From Paracoccaceae bacterium (GTDB taxonomy: Bacteria > Pseudomonadota > Alphaproteobacteria > Rhodobacterales > Rhodobacteraceae), in contig JAQWSE010000002.1 of assembly GCA_029243395.1 (NCBI GenBank), positions 266,817-330,816 of the forward strand: DNA of 64,000 nt, read 5' to 3'. The first letter of the stretch is position 1. Each line of letters begins with the position of its first letter. The position numbers and the translations under genes are program-made. The notes below the pieces were generated by a model. That model searched no databases. It saw only the letters and a program-made list of their open reading frames with translations, and was not told the origin of the DNA. This document shows, one piece after another, positions 38,739 through 47,598 of this stretch.

Positions 38739-39686
38739 ATGCGAATCTTATTCATGTCCAACCTATTTTCTTCTTATGAAAGTCCCCTAAGAAAGGCTTT
38801 GTTCGAATTAAATGTGGCTACATTTGATATGTCAGATAAACTACACGAAAGAATGCATGAGGTTGAATTTATTATTTATTCCCCTGTAAAGGTCGATGAT
38901 CAGTTAATTGTTCAAGATTTCTCTATTTATGAGAATAATAAAGCTGTGTTTAGCTTATATGCTGGGGTAGAGCATATCATAAACAACCCAAGCTTAGATC
39001 GCCCTTTGGTTAAGATGGTAGATGATGGTTTGACTAGTGGTATGGTTGAGTGGTGTGTTGCCCATACACTTAGGTATCATCTTGGGATTGATAGGCATAT
39101 TTTGGGACAAGACGGTTTTTGGCGGCATAATATAAAACCGCCCTTAGCATGTGAGCGAAGGGTGGGTATTCTGGGGTTGGGTACTTTAGGAGAACCTACT
39201 GCTAAAGCCCTCCAATATTTGAATTTTGATGTTGGTGGCTGGAGTAAAAAAGCAAAAAATATTAAGGGTATCAGATGCTTTCATGGGAATGATGGCTTAA
39301 GAGACATATTGAATTTTACTGAAATTCTTATTGTTTTGTTGCCGCTAACAAAAGAAACATTTCATATCATAAATAGTGAAACTCTGTCATTCATGTCCAG
39401 AAATTCAACAATCATTAATGCTGGAAGAGGCGATTTAATAGATGATGGTGCCCTTCTCCAAAATTTAAAATCAGGCCATATTTCCAATGCAGTACTAGAC
39501 GTTTTTTCCATCGAACCATTACCGTCAACGCATCCTTATTGGGTTCATCCCAAGGTTACTGTGACACCACATATTGCGGCAGATACCCCGATTGAATCTT
39601 CTTCTAAGGCAATTGCCAGAAATATAAAATTAATACTACAGGGTAAGGAACCCTTAGGTTTGGTAGATGTCAAAAGAGGTTATTGA
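38739..39686 (+). CDS. D-2-hydroxyacid dehydrogenase (glyoxylate/hydroxypyruvate reductase A type)
   Basis: This NAD(P)H-dependent 2-hydroxyacid dehydrogenase has 315 residues. The Rossmann motif is VGILGLGTLGEPTAKAL; INAGRGDLIDDGAL and DVFSIEPLP-HPYW-HPKVTVTPHIAA complete the GhrA-like pattern with the catalytic His. It probably reduces glyoxylate or hydroxypyruvate. It starts two bases after rodA, so it is co-transcribed with the rod-shape genes although its function is unrelated. Confidence 0.88.
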   Translation: MRILFMSNLFSSYESPLRKALFELNVATFDMSDKLHERMHEVEFIIYSPVKVDDQLIVQDFSIYENNKAVFSLYAGVEHIINNPSLDRPLVKMVDDGLTSGMVEWCVAHTLRYHLGIDRHILGQDGFWRHNIKPPLACERRVGILGLGTLGEPTAKALQYLNFDVGGWSKKAKNIKGIRCFHGNDGLRDILNFTEILIVLLPLTKETFHIINSETLSFMSRNSTIINAGRGDLIDDGALLQNLKSGHISNAVLDVFSIEPLPSTHPYWVHPKVTVTPHIAADTPIESSSKAIARNIKLILQGKEPLGLVDVKRGY

Positions 39687-39820
39687 TTTGATGGGCCAGT
39701 TAATGAATGCTGATTTATAGGAACGATCATATATTCTTGGCTTCAAACAATTGCCAATTTCTTTATACTGCCCTATAACATGGTTTAACAATTAATGGGA
39801 TTACTGTTTAAGGAGGCATA

Positions 39821-41080
39821 ATGAATAGGACGTTAAGGTTTCTTTCTGAATATTCTCTTCTATTGATTATTGGTGCTGTAGTAGCCTTGATATGGGCAAA
39901 TATTGATTACAAAAGTTACCACCATTTTGTAGAATTTCCGCTCTGGGAAGGTGGGTTCATTGGGCATGCTCATTTGGATGAACATGGTCACATGCATCGG
40001 ACCCTAACACTTCATTATCTTGTCAATGATTTGCTCATGGCTTTTTTCTTTGCAGTTGCAGGAAAGGAAGTTTGGGAAGCTGTTGCATTAAAGTCTGGTC
40101 CTTTAAGAGGAAAAAAGGCTCTCACTCCTTTAGTAGCTACTGCAGGAGGAATGTTTGGGCCAATTGGAGTATATCTCTGTTTAGCATATTTTATGGGGTC
40201 AGAGACATATTCTGCCGTAGCAAATGGCTGGGCAATCCCAACTGCAACAGATATTGCTTTTTCATATCTAATCGGGCGACTAATCTTTGGAGCTGGGCAT
40301 CCGGCCGTAAGGTTTTTGTTGCTCCTTGCTATTGCTGATGATGCATGTGGGTTGATAATCTTGGCAATTTTTTATCCGTCTGGTGAACTTCAACCAATGT
40401 TCATTCTATATGCTGGGATTGCAGCCTTTTTGGTATATTTACTAGCAAATTGGCTACCCAGAAAACTTGATGGAGACAATCCAAGTAAACCTGTGTCGGT
40501 ATTAGTTAGGAGAAAATTATCTTTTTGGCCGTATGCAGCAGGTGGAATTATTACGTGGTTGTGTTTCCAAGAATCAGGAATTCATCCTGCTTTAGGTTTG
40601 TTATTTATGGTACCAACTATTCCTCATGCCGAAGTTGATTTCGGTATTTTTGCTAGAGAAGAGAAACATCAAACTGATTTATTAAATGAGATAGAGCATG
40701 GATTAAAGACGCCAGTCGAATTCATACTGTTATTTTTTGGGCTTATGAATGCGGGAGTGGCATTTTCTGCCGTTGGGGACGCTACCTGGCTGGTGCTTGC
40801 TGGTTTGTTTATAGGAAAACCTGTTGGGATTTTTATCTTTGGCTGGGTTGCTGCAAAACCTATGAATTTTGGGTTACCACAAGGAATGACTTATGCTGAT
40901 CTTTTTGTTCTGGGAGCGGTAGCAGCTATTGGGTTCACAGTAGCTTTGTTTGTGGCATCCGTGGCTTTTAGCCCTGGTGATGTGCAGGATGCGGCAAAGA
41001 TGGGGGCTCTACTAAGTTTTGGTGCCGCCATTATATCGATTATTCTTGGACATCTTTTTAAAATAAAGAAAGTGCAGTAA
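39821..41080 (+). CDS. nhaA: Na+/H+ antiporter NhaA
   Basis: This electrogenic sodium/proton antiporter of the inner membrane has 419 residues and about twelve helices. The ion-binding region is conserved: ATDIAFSYLIGRL and the paired Asp in LAIADDACGLIILA. A short His-rich periplasmic insertion (GHAHLDEHGHMHRTLTLHY) follows the first helix and may relate to pH sensing. AAGGAGG precedes the ATG at ideal spacing. Several hairpins follow in the downstream gap. Confidence 0.95.
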   Translation: MNRTLRFLSEYSLLLIIGAVVALIWANIDYKSYHHFVEFPLWEGGFIGHAHLDEHGHMHRTLTLHYLVNDLLMAFFFAVAGKEVWEAVALKSGPLRGKKALTPLVATAGGMFGPIGVYLCLAYFMGSETYSAVANGWAIPTATDIAFSYLIGRLIFGAGHPAVRFLLLLAIADDACGLIILAIFYPSGELQPMFILYAGIAAFLVYLLANWLPRKLDGDNPSKPVSVLVRRKLSFWPYAAGGIITWLCFQESGIHPALGLLFMVPTIPHAEVDFGIFAREEKHQTDLLNEIEHGLKTPVEFILLFFGLMNAGVAFSAVGDATWLVLAGLFIGKPVGIFIFGWVAAKPMNFGLPQGMTYADLFVLGAVAAIGFTVALFVASVAFSPGDVQDAAKMGALLSFGAAIISIILGHLFKIKKVQ

Positions 41081-41118
41081 ATAGGATAATTGATCCAAGC
41101 CTACTTATTAATTTTGAG

Positions 41119-41154
41119 GAGCCAGTTTCGCAGGGGTACTTGCGTCACTGGCTC
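41119..41154 (+). terminator. Strong bipartite hairpin downstream of nhaA
   Basis: GAGCCAGT (41119-41126) pairs with ACTGGCTC (41147-41154), and inside it CGCA (41129-41132) pairs with TGCG (41141-41144) across a symmetric TT/TC internal loop. No T-run follows, so it may stabilise the 3' end rather than terminate. Confidence 0.45.
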
Positions 41155-41169
41155 TAGAGGGTTTACTAC

Positions 41170-41201
41170 CCAGACTAACATTCTGTCTGGACGGGCTTTT
41201 T
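41170..41201 (+). terminator. Rho-independent terminator-like hairpin after nhaA
   Basis: CCAGAC (41170-41175) pairs with GTCTGG (41185-41190), followed by ACGGGC and five T. It is the likely terminator of nhaA. Confidence 0.45.
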
Positions 41202-41458
41202 GAGGAGCCACCCAGATGGATAACTGCAAGAATTGGACCAAGCTATCTTTAAATTTTTATTTTTTTACTCTTCCACGGTTTTTTAAAATGACTCCTTATG
41301 CATTTTTTAGTTGAGTTTCTGTATTTGAGTTTTTAGTCGGAAAAGAATATAATAGTAATTAGATGATCAATGTCACGAATGGCTTAATTATTGCAATATT
41401 TTCAGTGATAAAGAGGTGGAAGATTTAATCGTCATAGACTTCACGTCTCCTATCGATC

Positions 41459-41487
41459 GAGCCAGTTGCACCAGTTGTTGCTGGCTC
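41459..41487. repeat. Second GAGCCAG/CTGGCTC hairpin
   Basis: GAGCCAG (41459-41465) pairs with CTGGCTC (41481-41487), the same arms as the hairpin at 41119-41154, just outside the island boundary at 41536. Role unknown. Confidence 0.4.
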
Positions 41488-41535
41488 ACCAACTTTTAAT
41501 AGTTAATTTGGGACTATCTTTTAATTTTTTTATAG

Positions 41536-41580
41536 TGGCTGGGGTGGCTGGATTCGAACCAGCGGTACACGATACCAAAA
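41536..41580 (-). repeat. Partial copy of tRNA-Gln 3' half: candidate attachment site
   Basis: These 45 bases are identical to 56564-56608, that is, the CCA end, acceptor 3' strand, T arm and part of the anticodon loop of tRNA-Gln(TTG), in the same orientation. Identity stops in the anticodon loop, and the 5' half of the tRNA is absent. Duplication of a tRNA 3' end is the signature left by tyrosine integrases. With the integrase remnant next door, I read this as one end of an integrated element. Confidence 0.85.
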
Positions 41581-41685
41581 TACTGTGGAAAGTATACTCT
41601 CTAGTATCATGCTTCTCAGATATTCAATAAAATATGGGACAATCTGTTATTATCTTTCTCATGCTCATCATAGTTTATCTGTGGT

Positions 41686-41880
41686 TTATCCAAAATTCTC
41701 CCCCTTTTGTCCCCCTTGAATACTCTCCAATATACTAACCATCTTCTTTTTCTTTCTATTGAAGAAGTGAGAGTAAATATCCATTGTGATGGCAATTGTT
41801 GAATGTCCTAATCTTCTGCTGATAGCTAATGGATAAATCTCTTTATCGATCAGATTGGAAGTGTATTATCAGCGGAACTA
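41686..41880 (-). pseudogene. Decayed tyrosine recombinase (integrase) C-terminus
   Basis: The minus strand encodes the last ~59 residues of a phage-type integrase: ISRRLGHSTIAITMDIYSHFF with the catalytic His (LGH) and the Tyr nucleophile (IYSH), then a basic tail ending at a TAA at 41686. Upstream, an in-frame stop (41866-41868) and a small deletion near the expected HFFAS motif break the frame, and nothing further of the gene is recognisable. It lies about 100 bases inside the tRNA-Gln repeat. Confidence 0.75.
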
Positions 41881-42088
41881 CATCCTGGGAGTAGTGTATG
41901 ATTCTTTGGGATGGCCGTGGCCACAGCTAGCCTGGTCCTTACGATTAGGTCCCTATTTCAAAATTAATGATATGGATTTATGTGAATCTTTAGATGTTAA
42001 TTTTTTATCGCTGTATTGAATATATGGGTAAAATAATTCTATAATATTTTTGATGTAAATCATTTGATGGATTGAAAGGCTGCTTTCA
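41881..42088. other. Non-coding stretch at the left end of the island
   Basis: No gene is recognised between the integrase remnant and the AhpD-like gene. It should hold the promoter of the AhpD-like/GMC pair, which I cannot place. Confidence 0.3.
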
Positions 42089-42835
42089 ATGAGTGAAAAA
42101 AATACTGTTCCAAGGAATTCATCTTTTAATAAGGTAAAAAATAATCTTAAAAAGCTTAGAAAAAAACGGGGGTACCTCCTACCTCATCACGGGCTTTTAG
42201 CTATTTCCTCACCAAAATTATTGGAGGCTTATGACTCGACTTATACAGCCTTGACGTTAGAGCAAAGAGTTTTAAGCGAATGGGAAAAGGAAATTGTATG
42301 GCTCGTTATATTGATTTCAACAGGAGAGGCTATAGCTACCCATCATCTTGATCGCTTAAAAAGAAGTGGTGGAAGTAAAGTTGATGTTGAAAATACTCTT
42401 CTTATCGCAGCATGGGCAGAAGGAGCTAACCAGCATAATTTTGTGGAGGCGCATTGGGGAGAGCATTTGGATGAATTTGAGGCAATAAAAGTTTACAGAA
42501 AGGGGCTGCGTAAATTAACTAAAGATTTTGGAATTGAACCTTGGCTTTTGGAAGTATCTTTAGCAGCCTGTCACCAATGTCATCGAAGATGGTTTTGGGT
42601 TCGAGAACATATTTTGGGAGCCTACAAACATAGTGTAGATGAAAATGCACTAGCTGAAGGTTTGAGTTTGGCAATGTTTCCTGGTGGCGTACCAAACTTT
42701 GTTGATGCATGTGATATTTGGAAAAAGCTGATTGCTGAAGATGCTGTGGCAGCATCTGAGCCATATAAAGCCTGGGCACTTATGAGTGGTCAAGGGGGAT
42801 TTGATGAAGTAGTGAGAGCGAGTAAAAAGCAGTGA
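42089..42835 (+). CDS. AhpD/carboxymuconolactone decarboxylase-like protein
   Basis: This 248-residue, mostly helical protein resembles a duplicated AhpD/CMD fold. The first half has the conserved EKEIVWLVILIST and THHLDRLKRSG; the second has ACHQCHRRWFWVREH, a CxxC-type pair as in AhpD-like proteins. It could be a redox or decarboxylase-like accessory protein. It overlaps the GMC oxidoreductase start (GTGA), so the two are translationally coupled and probably act together on one substrate. The family call is moderate. Confidence 0.6.
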   Translation: MSEKNTVPRNSSFNKVKNNLKKLRKKRGYLLPHHGLLAISSPKLLEAYDSTYTALTLEQRVLSEWEKEIVWLVILISTGEAIATHHLDRLKRSGGSKVDVENTLLIAAWAEGANQHNFVEAHWGEHLDEFEAIKVYRKGLRKLTKDFGIEPWLLEVSLAACHQCHRRWFWVREHILGAYKHSVDENALAEGLSLAMFPGGVPNFVDACDIWKKLIAEDAVAASEPYKAWALMSGQGGFDEVVRASKKQ

Positions 42836-44448
42836 AAGCTTCTATTAGTTACAGTCATATTATCGTGGGTGGAGGAGCAGCCGGTTGTGTTTTGGCTGCT
42901 AGGCTTTCCGAAAATAAAGATTTTAGAATTCTCCTTATAGAGGCAGGTGGGAAGGGTCGATTTGATCCAACTTTAAAGGTACCACTTATGACAGCTATTC
43001 TGTTAAGAGGAAGGCGAAGATTATGGAATTTTAAAACAATGCCTGAGAATGGATTGAACGATAGAACTGTTGATTTACCGAGAGGAAAAGTATTAGGAGG
43101 CTCAACTTCTGTAAATGGCATGGTTTACGCCAGGGGGCTATCATTAGACTATGATTTTTGGGCGCAAAATGGGATGCCCGGTTGGTCATGGGAATCTGTA
43201 CAGCCATATTTTCTAAAGTCAGAAGATTTCCTAGATGAAGAGTTTTTGGAGAATCATAATATCGGGGGAGAGTTAGCTGTTTCTAAACGGGTGATGCCCG
43301 TAAGCCCTTTAACCGATGCATTTGTAGAGGCAGGTATAGCAGCTGGTCATAATCGAGTTAATGACTTTAATTCACCAAATCCAGAAGGATTCGGCTATTA
43401 TCATTTTAATATTAGAAACGGTCAACGTGAGAGTTCTTATACAGCTTTTCTAAAAGGTGTCGAAAGTCGGAAAAATTTAACAGTAAAAACTGGATTAGAA
43501 GTTTCAAGAATAATCTTCTCCAAGAATAAGGCAGTAGGTGTAGAAGTTTCCAAGGGCTCTAAAATAAGTCAAATAAGGGCTGAAGCTGAGGTTATACTGG
43601 CAGGAGGGGCAATAGGATCCCCAACTATTTTACTAAGGTCTGGTATTGGACCAGCAAATGACCTAATCAGAATTGGAATAAAACCAAAATTAGACTCCCC
43701 TAATGTTGGGAAGAACTTGCAAGATCATGTCTTAGTAAGAGTCTCCCATAAAACTTCCTCAAGTGTTTCCCTTCATAAATTAACGCGTATTGATTTAGCA
43801 TCAATTTCATTCCTGCGTGCCTTGGTTTTTGGTACTGGCCCTATGAATGTCTTTCCATTAGAGGCAGGAGCATACATGCGCGGGCCTGGTGCTGATATAC
43901 CCAATATTCAAAGTGCTTTTTTACCAGCCTTAACCACCGCAACTATAAGGTTTAACCCTTTTTCTAAGTTACAAAATAGTAGCGCAGGATTTATGGCGAA
44001 TGCGTCAGTAATGAGGCCCTTGAGTAGAGGCAGCGTGCAACTTACCGGAAACAGTCTAAGCAATAAAGTTGAGATAAGACTTAATTACCTTTCGGAGCCC
44101 CAAGACTTGGAAACATTGGTAGACGGGGTAGAACTTCTGAGAGATGTATTTAGTCAAAAACCATTCGATCCTTATCGAGGAGAAGAAATTGGACCAGGAA
44201 TCAGTATTAAAAGTAAGTCTGGCTTAAGGGAGTGGGTTAAAAGAGAAGCAAACACTGTTCATCACTTGTCAGGGTCTTGCAGGATGGGCGTAGATGAGGA
44301 ATCTGTGACAGACCCTGAACTTCGTGTAAGAGGCATAACGGGCTTAAGGGTCGTAGATGCGTCTATATTCCCGTCAATTACTTCTGCTAACACGGCAGCT
44401 CCTACTATAATGGTTGCCGAAAGGGCAGTTGATTTTATATCTGGTTAG
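42832..44448 (+). CDS. GMC-family FAD-dependent oxidoreductase (choline dehydrogenase-like)
   Basis: This 538-residue glucose-methanol-choline oxidoreductase oxidises an alcohol. The FAD-binding motif is IIVGGGAAGCVLAARLSE, GMC signature 1 is PRGKVLGGSTSVNGMVY, and the C-terminal HHLSGSCRMG-LRVRGITGLRVVDASIFP is typical, with the active-site His in VHHLSG and an Asn in SANTAAP. Close relatives are annotated as choline or alcohol dehydrogenases, but no bet genes are present. The GTG start overlaps the AhpD-like gene. In this island it may feed an alcohol substrate into the neighbouring pathway. Confidence 0.9.
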   Translation: MKASISYSHIIVGGGAAGCVLAARLSENKDFRILLIEAGGKGRFDPTLKVPLMTAILLRGRRRLWNFKTMPENGLNDRTVDLPRGKVLGGSTSVNGMVYARGLSLDYDFWAQNGMPGWSWESVQPYFLKSEDFLDEEFLENHNIGGELAVSKRVMPVSPLTDAFVEAGIAAGHNRVNDFNSPNPEGFGYYHFNIRNGQRESSYTAFLKGVESRKNLTVKTGLEVSRIIFSKNKAVGVEVSKGSKISQIRAEAEVILAGGAIGSPTILLRSGIGPANDLIRIGIKPKLDSPNVGKNLQDHVLVRVSHKTSSSVSLHKLTRIDLASISFLRALVFGTGPMNVFPLEAGAYMRGPGADIPNIQSAFLPALTTATIRFNPFSKLQNSSAGFMANASVMRPLSRGSVQLTGNSLSNKVEIRLNYLSEPQDLETLVDGVELLRDVFSQKPFDPYRGEEIGPGISIKSKSGLREWVKREANTVHHLSGSCRMGVDEESVTDPELRVRGITGLRVVDASIFPSITSANTAAPTIMVAERAVDFISG

Positions 44449-44499
44449 AGATCTACAGTCGACCAAATAGCTCCAAAAAATATTGATAGTTCATTAAAG

Positions 44500-44530
44500 G
44501 GCTACAGCTTTTCTCAGTAAAGCTGTAGCC
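44500..44530. terminator. Bidirectional terminator hairpin
   Basis: A perfect 12-bp stem GGCTACAGCTTT/AAAGCTGTAGCC with a seven-base loop lies between the 3' ends of the convergent GMC and dctP genes. There are only short T-runs, but position and stem strength support termination in both directions. Confidence 0.6.
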
Positions 44531-44546
44531 ACTAAATGAGACCTAG

Positions 44547-45536
44547 CTAGATTGATTGTATCCGGTCATAAGTACCAGCACCAAATATATCATCTGCAAG
44601 ACCCTTAATCGCAGGAGCGAGCGTCTTTTGAGCAGCAGAAGCATCTAGAAGTGGAGTACTATCTTCACCGTTTAGTTCACGCCATTTCTTAAAGTTTGAA
44701 ATTTCGGCTTCCTCTGTTGCTCTAAAAAAATCCTGCGGTTCTAATTCATTAAAGGTTTCTGTCAAGATCTTTTGGTTCTTCTCTCCCAAGCTATTCCAAG
44801 TTCCCATGTTAATCATTTGTTTATCAAGACCGATTCCCCAGTCATTTTGGTAGCAATGCTTTACAACTTCGTAAAACTTCTGACTGATCATAAGATTACC
44901 AAGAGTAGCCATGCCATCTACCACTCCCTGTTGAAGAGCCCCATATAATTCATTGAATGGTATAACTGTGGGCTTAGCTCCTACCTGCTCTAAACCAGCT
45001 ATAACCCCTTCAATTGAGGGAGCTCTGATCTTAAGTCCTTTTAAGTCATCAAAGGTTTCTAATTTTTGATTTGTGAAAAGCTTCCAGGGCCCAGCGCGTG
45101 CTACACTTAGATATCTGAGTGACGGATAACGCTTTTGAACTGCAGAGTTTAACTCCTCAAAAAGAAGATTATTTGCTATTGCTTGGGCATGATTTGAGTC
45201 TCGTGCGAAATAAGGAGCATAAAATACATCAAACTCTCGCAAACCTGTATATGCACCGTTATATAAGTTCACTGTCCCCAGCGCGGTTCCATCAAGAACA
45301 TCTTTTCCGCCACCTATGGTACCTGCTTTAATATCAAAATTAAGATCTCCACCAGTCCTTTCTGTGACTAAGTCAAGCCATTTCTTCGCAAATCTGTTAG
45401 AGGCACTATCTATATTCCCAGCATTTCCGTAAATCAGAGTTTTTGCTGCAAAAGCAGGAGCTCCCACTCCAGTCAAAGCAGCTGCCAATCCAATAGCCCC
45501 CACTCCAGTATTAAAGTTTCTTCTATTAATAGTCAT
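44547..45536 (-). CDS. dctP: TRAP transporter substrate-binding protein
   Basis: This is the periplasmic binding protein of a TRAP transporter (DctP family, 329 residues). The N-terminus has a Tat-like twin-arginine signal (NRRNFNTGVGAIGLAAAL, cleavage near AFA). The conserved core includes KLFTNQKLETFDDLKGLKIRAP and VIPFNELYGALQQGVVDGMA, where the Arg of KIRAP normally binds a carboxylate. The ligand is therefore probably an organic acid. It is the last gene of dctQ-dctM-dctP, transcribed away from the hydro-lyase operon. Confidence 0.92.
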   Translation of the reverse strand: MTINRRNFNTGVGAIGLAAALTGVGAPAFAAKTLIYGNAGNIDSASNRFAKKWLDLVTERTGGDLNFDIKAGTIGGGKDVLDGTALGTVNLYNGAYTGLREFDVFYAPYFARDSNHAQAIANNLLFEELNSAVQKRYPSLRYLSVARAGPWKLFTNQKLETFDDLKGLKIRAPSIEGVIAGLEQVGAKPTVIPFNELYGALQQGVVDGMATLGNLMISQKFYEVVKHCYQNDWGIGLDKQMINMGTWNSLGEKNQKILTETFNELEPQDFFRATEEAEISNFKKWRELNGEDSTPLLDASAAQKTLAPAIKGLADDIFGAGTYDRIQSI

Positions 45537-45566
45537 TTATTTTCTCCTTTGGTTAATTTAGTTTTT

Positions 45567-46862
45567 TTAATCTCTAAAAATTAGTTCAGGTAAAAACAAG
45601 GTCAATGATGGTATGAAAGTAATGATAAGCAACACCCCAACAAGTATTAAAAAATAAGGAACCGCCTGCTTGAAAATATCAATTACACCAACTCCACCAA
45701 TCGATGATATTATAAAGAGGTTGAGTCCTATTGGTGGGGTTATCATGCCAATCATTAGGTTTAACACCATAACAACACCAAAATGGACTTCGTCGACTCC
45801 CAGACCAGTTAATAGCGGAAACAAAATTGGGGCCAATATTAGCATAATGGGTAGTATTTCCATTATCATTCCTAACATCAGGAGCAATGCATTTATCATC
45901 AATAACAAAACCCACAACTCGTCTGTTACCCAAAGCAATCCTGCTATCAAGAATTCCCCCAGGTTTTCTTTTACAGCCAGCCAGGCAAAAATCTTTGACG
46001 TTGCGACCGTGAGCATTATCACAGAGGTAATTACTGCAGCATGTGAAGCTGCTTCTAAAATTTGTCTTAACGACAAATTTCGGTAAACAAAAAGACCCAA
46101 GAAAAGTACATAAAATGCTGCAATTGCTGCAGATTCTGTTGGCGTAGCTACCCCAAAAATTATGGCACCTACTATAATAAATGGTGCTATTAGCGCACTT
46201 ATTCCCTCAAAAAAAGCAACGCCACGCTCAGGTCCAGTTGCTCTTCTCTCTAAAGGATAACCTCGTTTCTTACATATCCACCATGTTACGCCAAACATAG
46301 CTATGAACATTAAAATTCCAGGGATTACACCACCAAGAAATAATTGCCCTACAGATATGTTCACAATGGCTCCCAGTAATACAAAGGAAATTGAAGGTGG
46401 AACTATCGGTCCAACCGTTGCAGCTGAGGCTATAACAGCGCTAGAAAAGGCTGGATCAAATCCTCTTTTTTTCATTTCAGGCAGAAGAACTGTTCCCGTA
46501 GCCGCTGCATCTGCCAAAGCTGAGCCTGAGCAACCTGACATAATAAAGTTTGCTGTTACCCCTACATTTGCGAGGCCACCATTTCTATGCCCGACCAGTG
46601 AGGCTGCAAACTTAATTATTCTTTGGGTAACTCCCGTAACATTCATCAGTTCCCCTGCAAAAACAAACAATGGTATGGCTATCAAAACAAATGAATTCAC
46701 CCCTGAGGTCATTTGTTGAGCAAATAAAACCATTGGTGTGGCATTCGCTGAAAATTGTGACAACGTCAAATACCCAAAAGCAGCAAGGCCAATCGCCCAA
46801 GCAATCTCCATACCCATTAAAGAGAAAAAGATCAGAATTAAGATCATAAAGGACAGAAGCAT
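45567..46862 (-). CDS. dctM: TRAP transporter large permease
   Basis: This is the sodium-coupled permease subunit with about twelve helices. ANFIMSGCSGSALADAAATGTVLLPEMKKRGFD and VGPIVPPSISFVLLGA are hallmark TRAP-DctM segments, and PPIGLNLFII lies near the C-terminus. I start at the ATG at 46862, giving 431 residues; a longer frame to 46985 adds residues unlike the family. Its ATG overlaps the dctQ stop (TAATG). Confidence 0.94.
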   Translation of the reverse strand: MLLSFMILILIFFSLMGMEIAWAIGLAAFGYLTLSQFSANATPMVLFAQQMTSGVNSFVLIAIPLFVFAGELMNVTGVTQRIIKFAASLVGHRNGGLANVGVTANFIMSGCSGSALADAAATGTVLLPEMKKRGFDPAFSSAVIASAATVGPIVPPSISFVLLGAIVNISVGQLFLGGVIPGILMFIAMFGVTWWICKKRGYPLERRATGPERGVAFFEGISALIAPFIIVGAIIFGVATPTESAAIAAFYVLFLGLFVYRNLSLRQILEAASHAAVITSVIMLTVATSKIFAWLAVKENLGEFLIAGLLWVTDELWVLLLMINALLLMLGMIMEILPIMLILAPILFPLLTGLGVDEVHFGVVMVLNLMIGMITPPIGLNLFIISSIGGVGVIDIFKQAVPYFLILVGVLLIITFIPSLTLFLPELIFRD

Positions 46863-47374
46863 TATGTTTCTCCATCCCTTGAACTTATATAGATTTGTAT
46901 TGTTTTGATCATTAATCTGCTTTGATAAAAGATCATCAAAGTACATCCTACAGATACAGGTAGATAAACCCATACAAAGCTCCAACCAGTGGAAAGCATT
47001 TTTCCACCCAACTGAAGTTGTATGACTGGGAAGTTATACCAAACGAGGCTAAGAAGCATGATTAATACCAGCACATGCATGATTGTTTCAATAACCACCC
47101 TAGGGAAAGGTGGCACTTTATCAATAAAATGGGTAACACGGATATTTTGTCCGCGCTTAGTGGCAACTATAATTCCTATATAAGTGAGCCATAGAAAAAA
47201 TGCCCTTGGCGCTTCATCAGACCAGAGAGGTGGGTCATTTAAAATATATCGTGTGCTTACTGAGTAAAATATTGCTATGGCCATTATTAACAAGAGAACT
47301 CCGGATGTGTAATAGAGAATCTGTTCAATTAATTTGTCTAGTTGATGTAATTTTTTAAATTGGTTAGTCATCAA
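46862..47374 (-). CDS. dctQ: TRAP transporter small permease
   Basis: This 170-residue protein has four membrane helices and the DctQ motif RYILNDPPLWSDEAPRAFFLWLTYIG, in which the acidic residues are conserved. It pairs with DctM. It is the first gene of the TRAP operon and is divergent from the LeuC-like gene, sharing a control region of about 220 bases. Confidence 0.92.
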   Translation of the reverse strand: MMTNQFKKLHQLDKLIEQILYYTSGVLLLIMAIAIFYSVSTRYILNDPPLWSDEAPRAFFLWLTYIGIIVATKRGQNIRVTHFIDKVPPFPRVVIETIMHVLVLIMLLSLVWYNFPVIQLQLGGKMLSTGWSFVWVYLPVSVGCTLMIFYQSRLMIKTIQIYISSRDGET

Positions 47375-47397
47375 ATTCTAAACCTAATCCACACTAC

Positions 47398-47499
47398 CTA
47401 AGTAACAAAAAACATATTACTTGCTAAAACTAAGCTCAAAAAGCCTTTTCCCACACATCACACAAATTACTGTTTGCTAAATTCGGTCATGTTACTTAG
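47398..47499. promoter_or_regulatory. Candidate operator pair between dctQ and the LeuC-like gene
   Basis: A perfect 9-bp inverted repeat, CTAAGTAAC (47398-47406) and GTTACTTAG (47491-47499), is placed 84 bases apart within the divergent control region. The spacing of the half-sites is close to eight helical turns, which would suit a looping regulator. No regulator gene lies in the island. Confidence 0.3.
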
Positions 47500-47598
47500 C
47501 TTTATATCATACTTATTTAAAAGCTAACGAAAGATCTTGCTTTGAGTCAAGTATCAACTACAAAGCTTTAAATGTTTATTGGAGTTTTTATTTTGTAC

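Noticed and set aside
41881..41960. Minus-strand protein-like stretch (RTRLAVATAIPKNHTLLPG)
   Set aside because: It may be debris of an inserted gene, but it is short, out of frame with the integrase remnant, and I cannot match it to a family.
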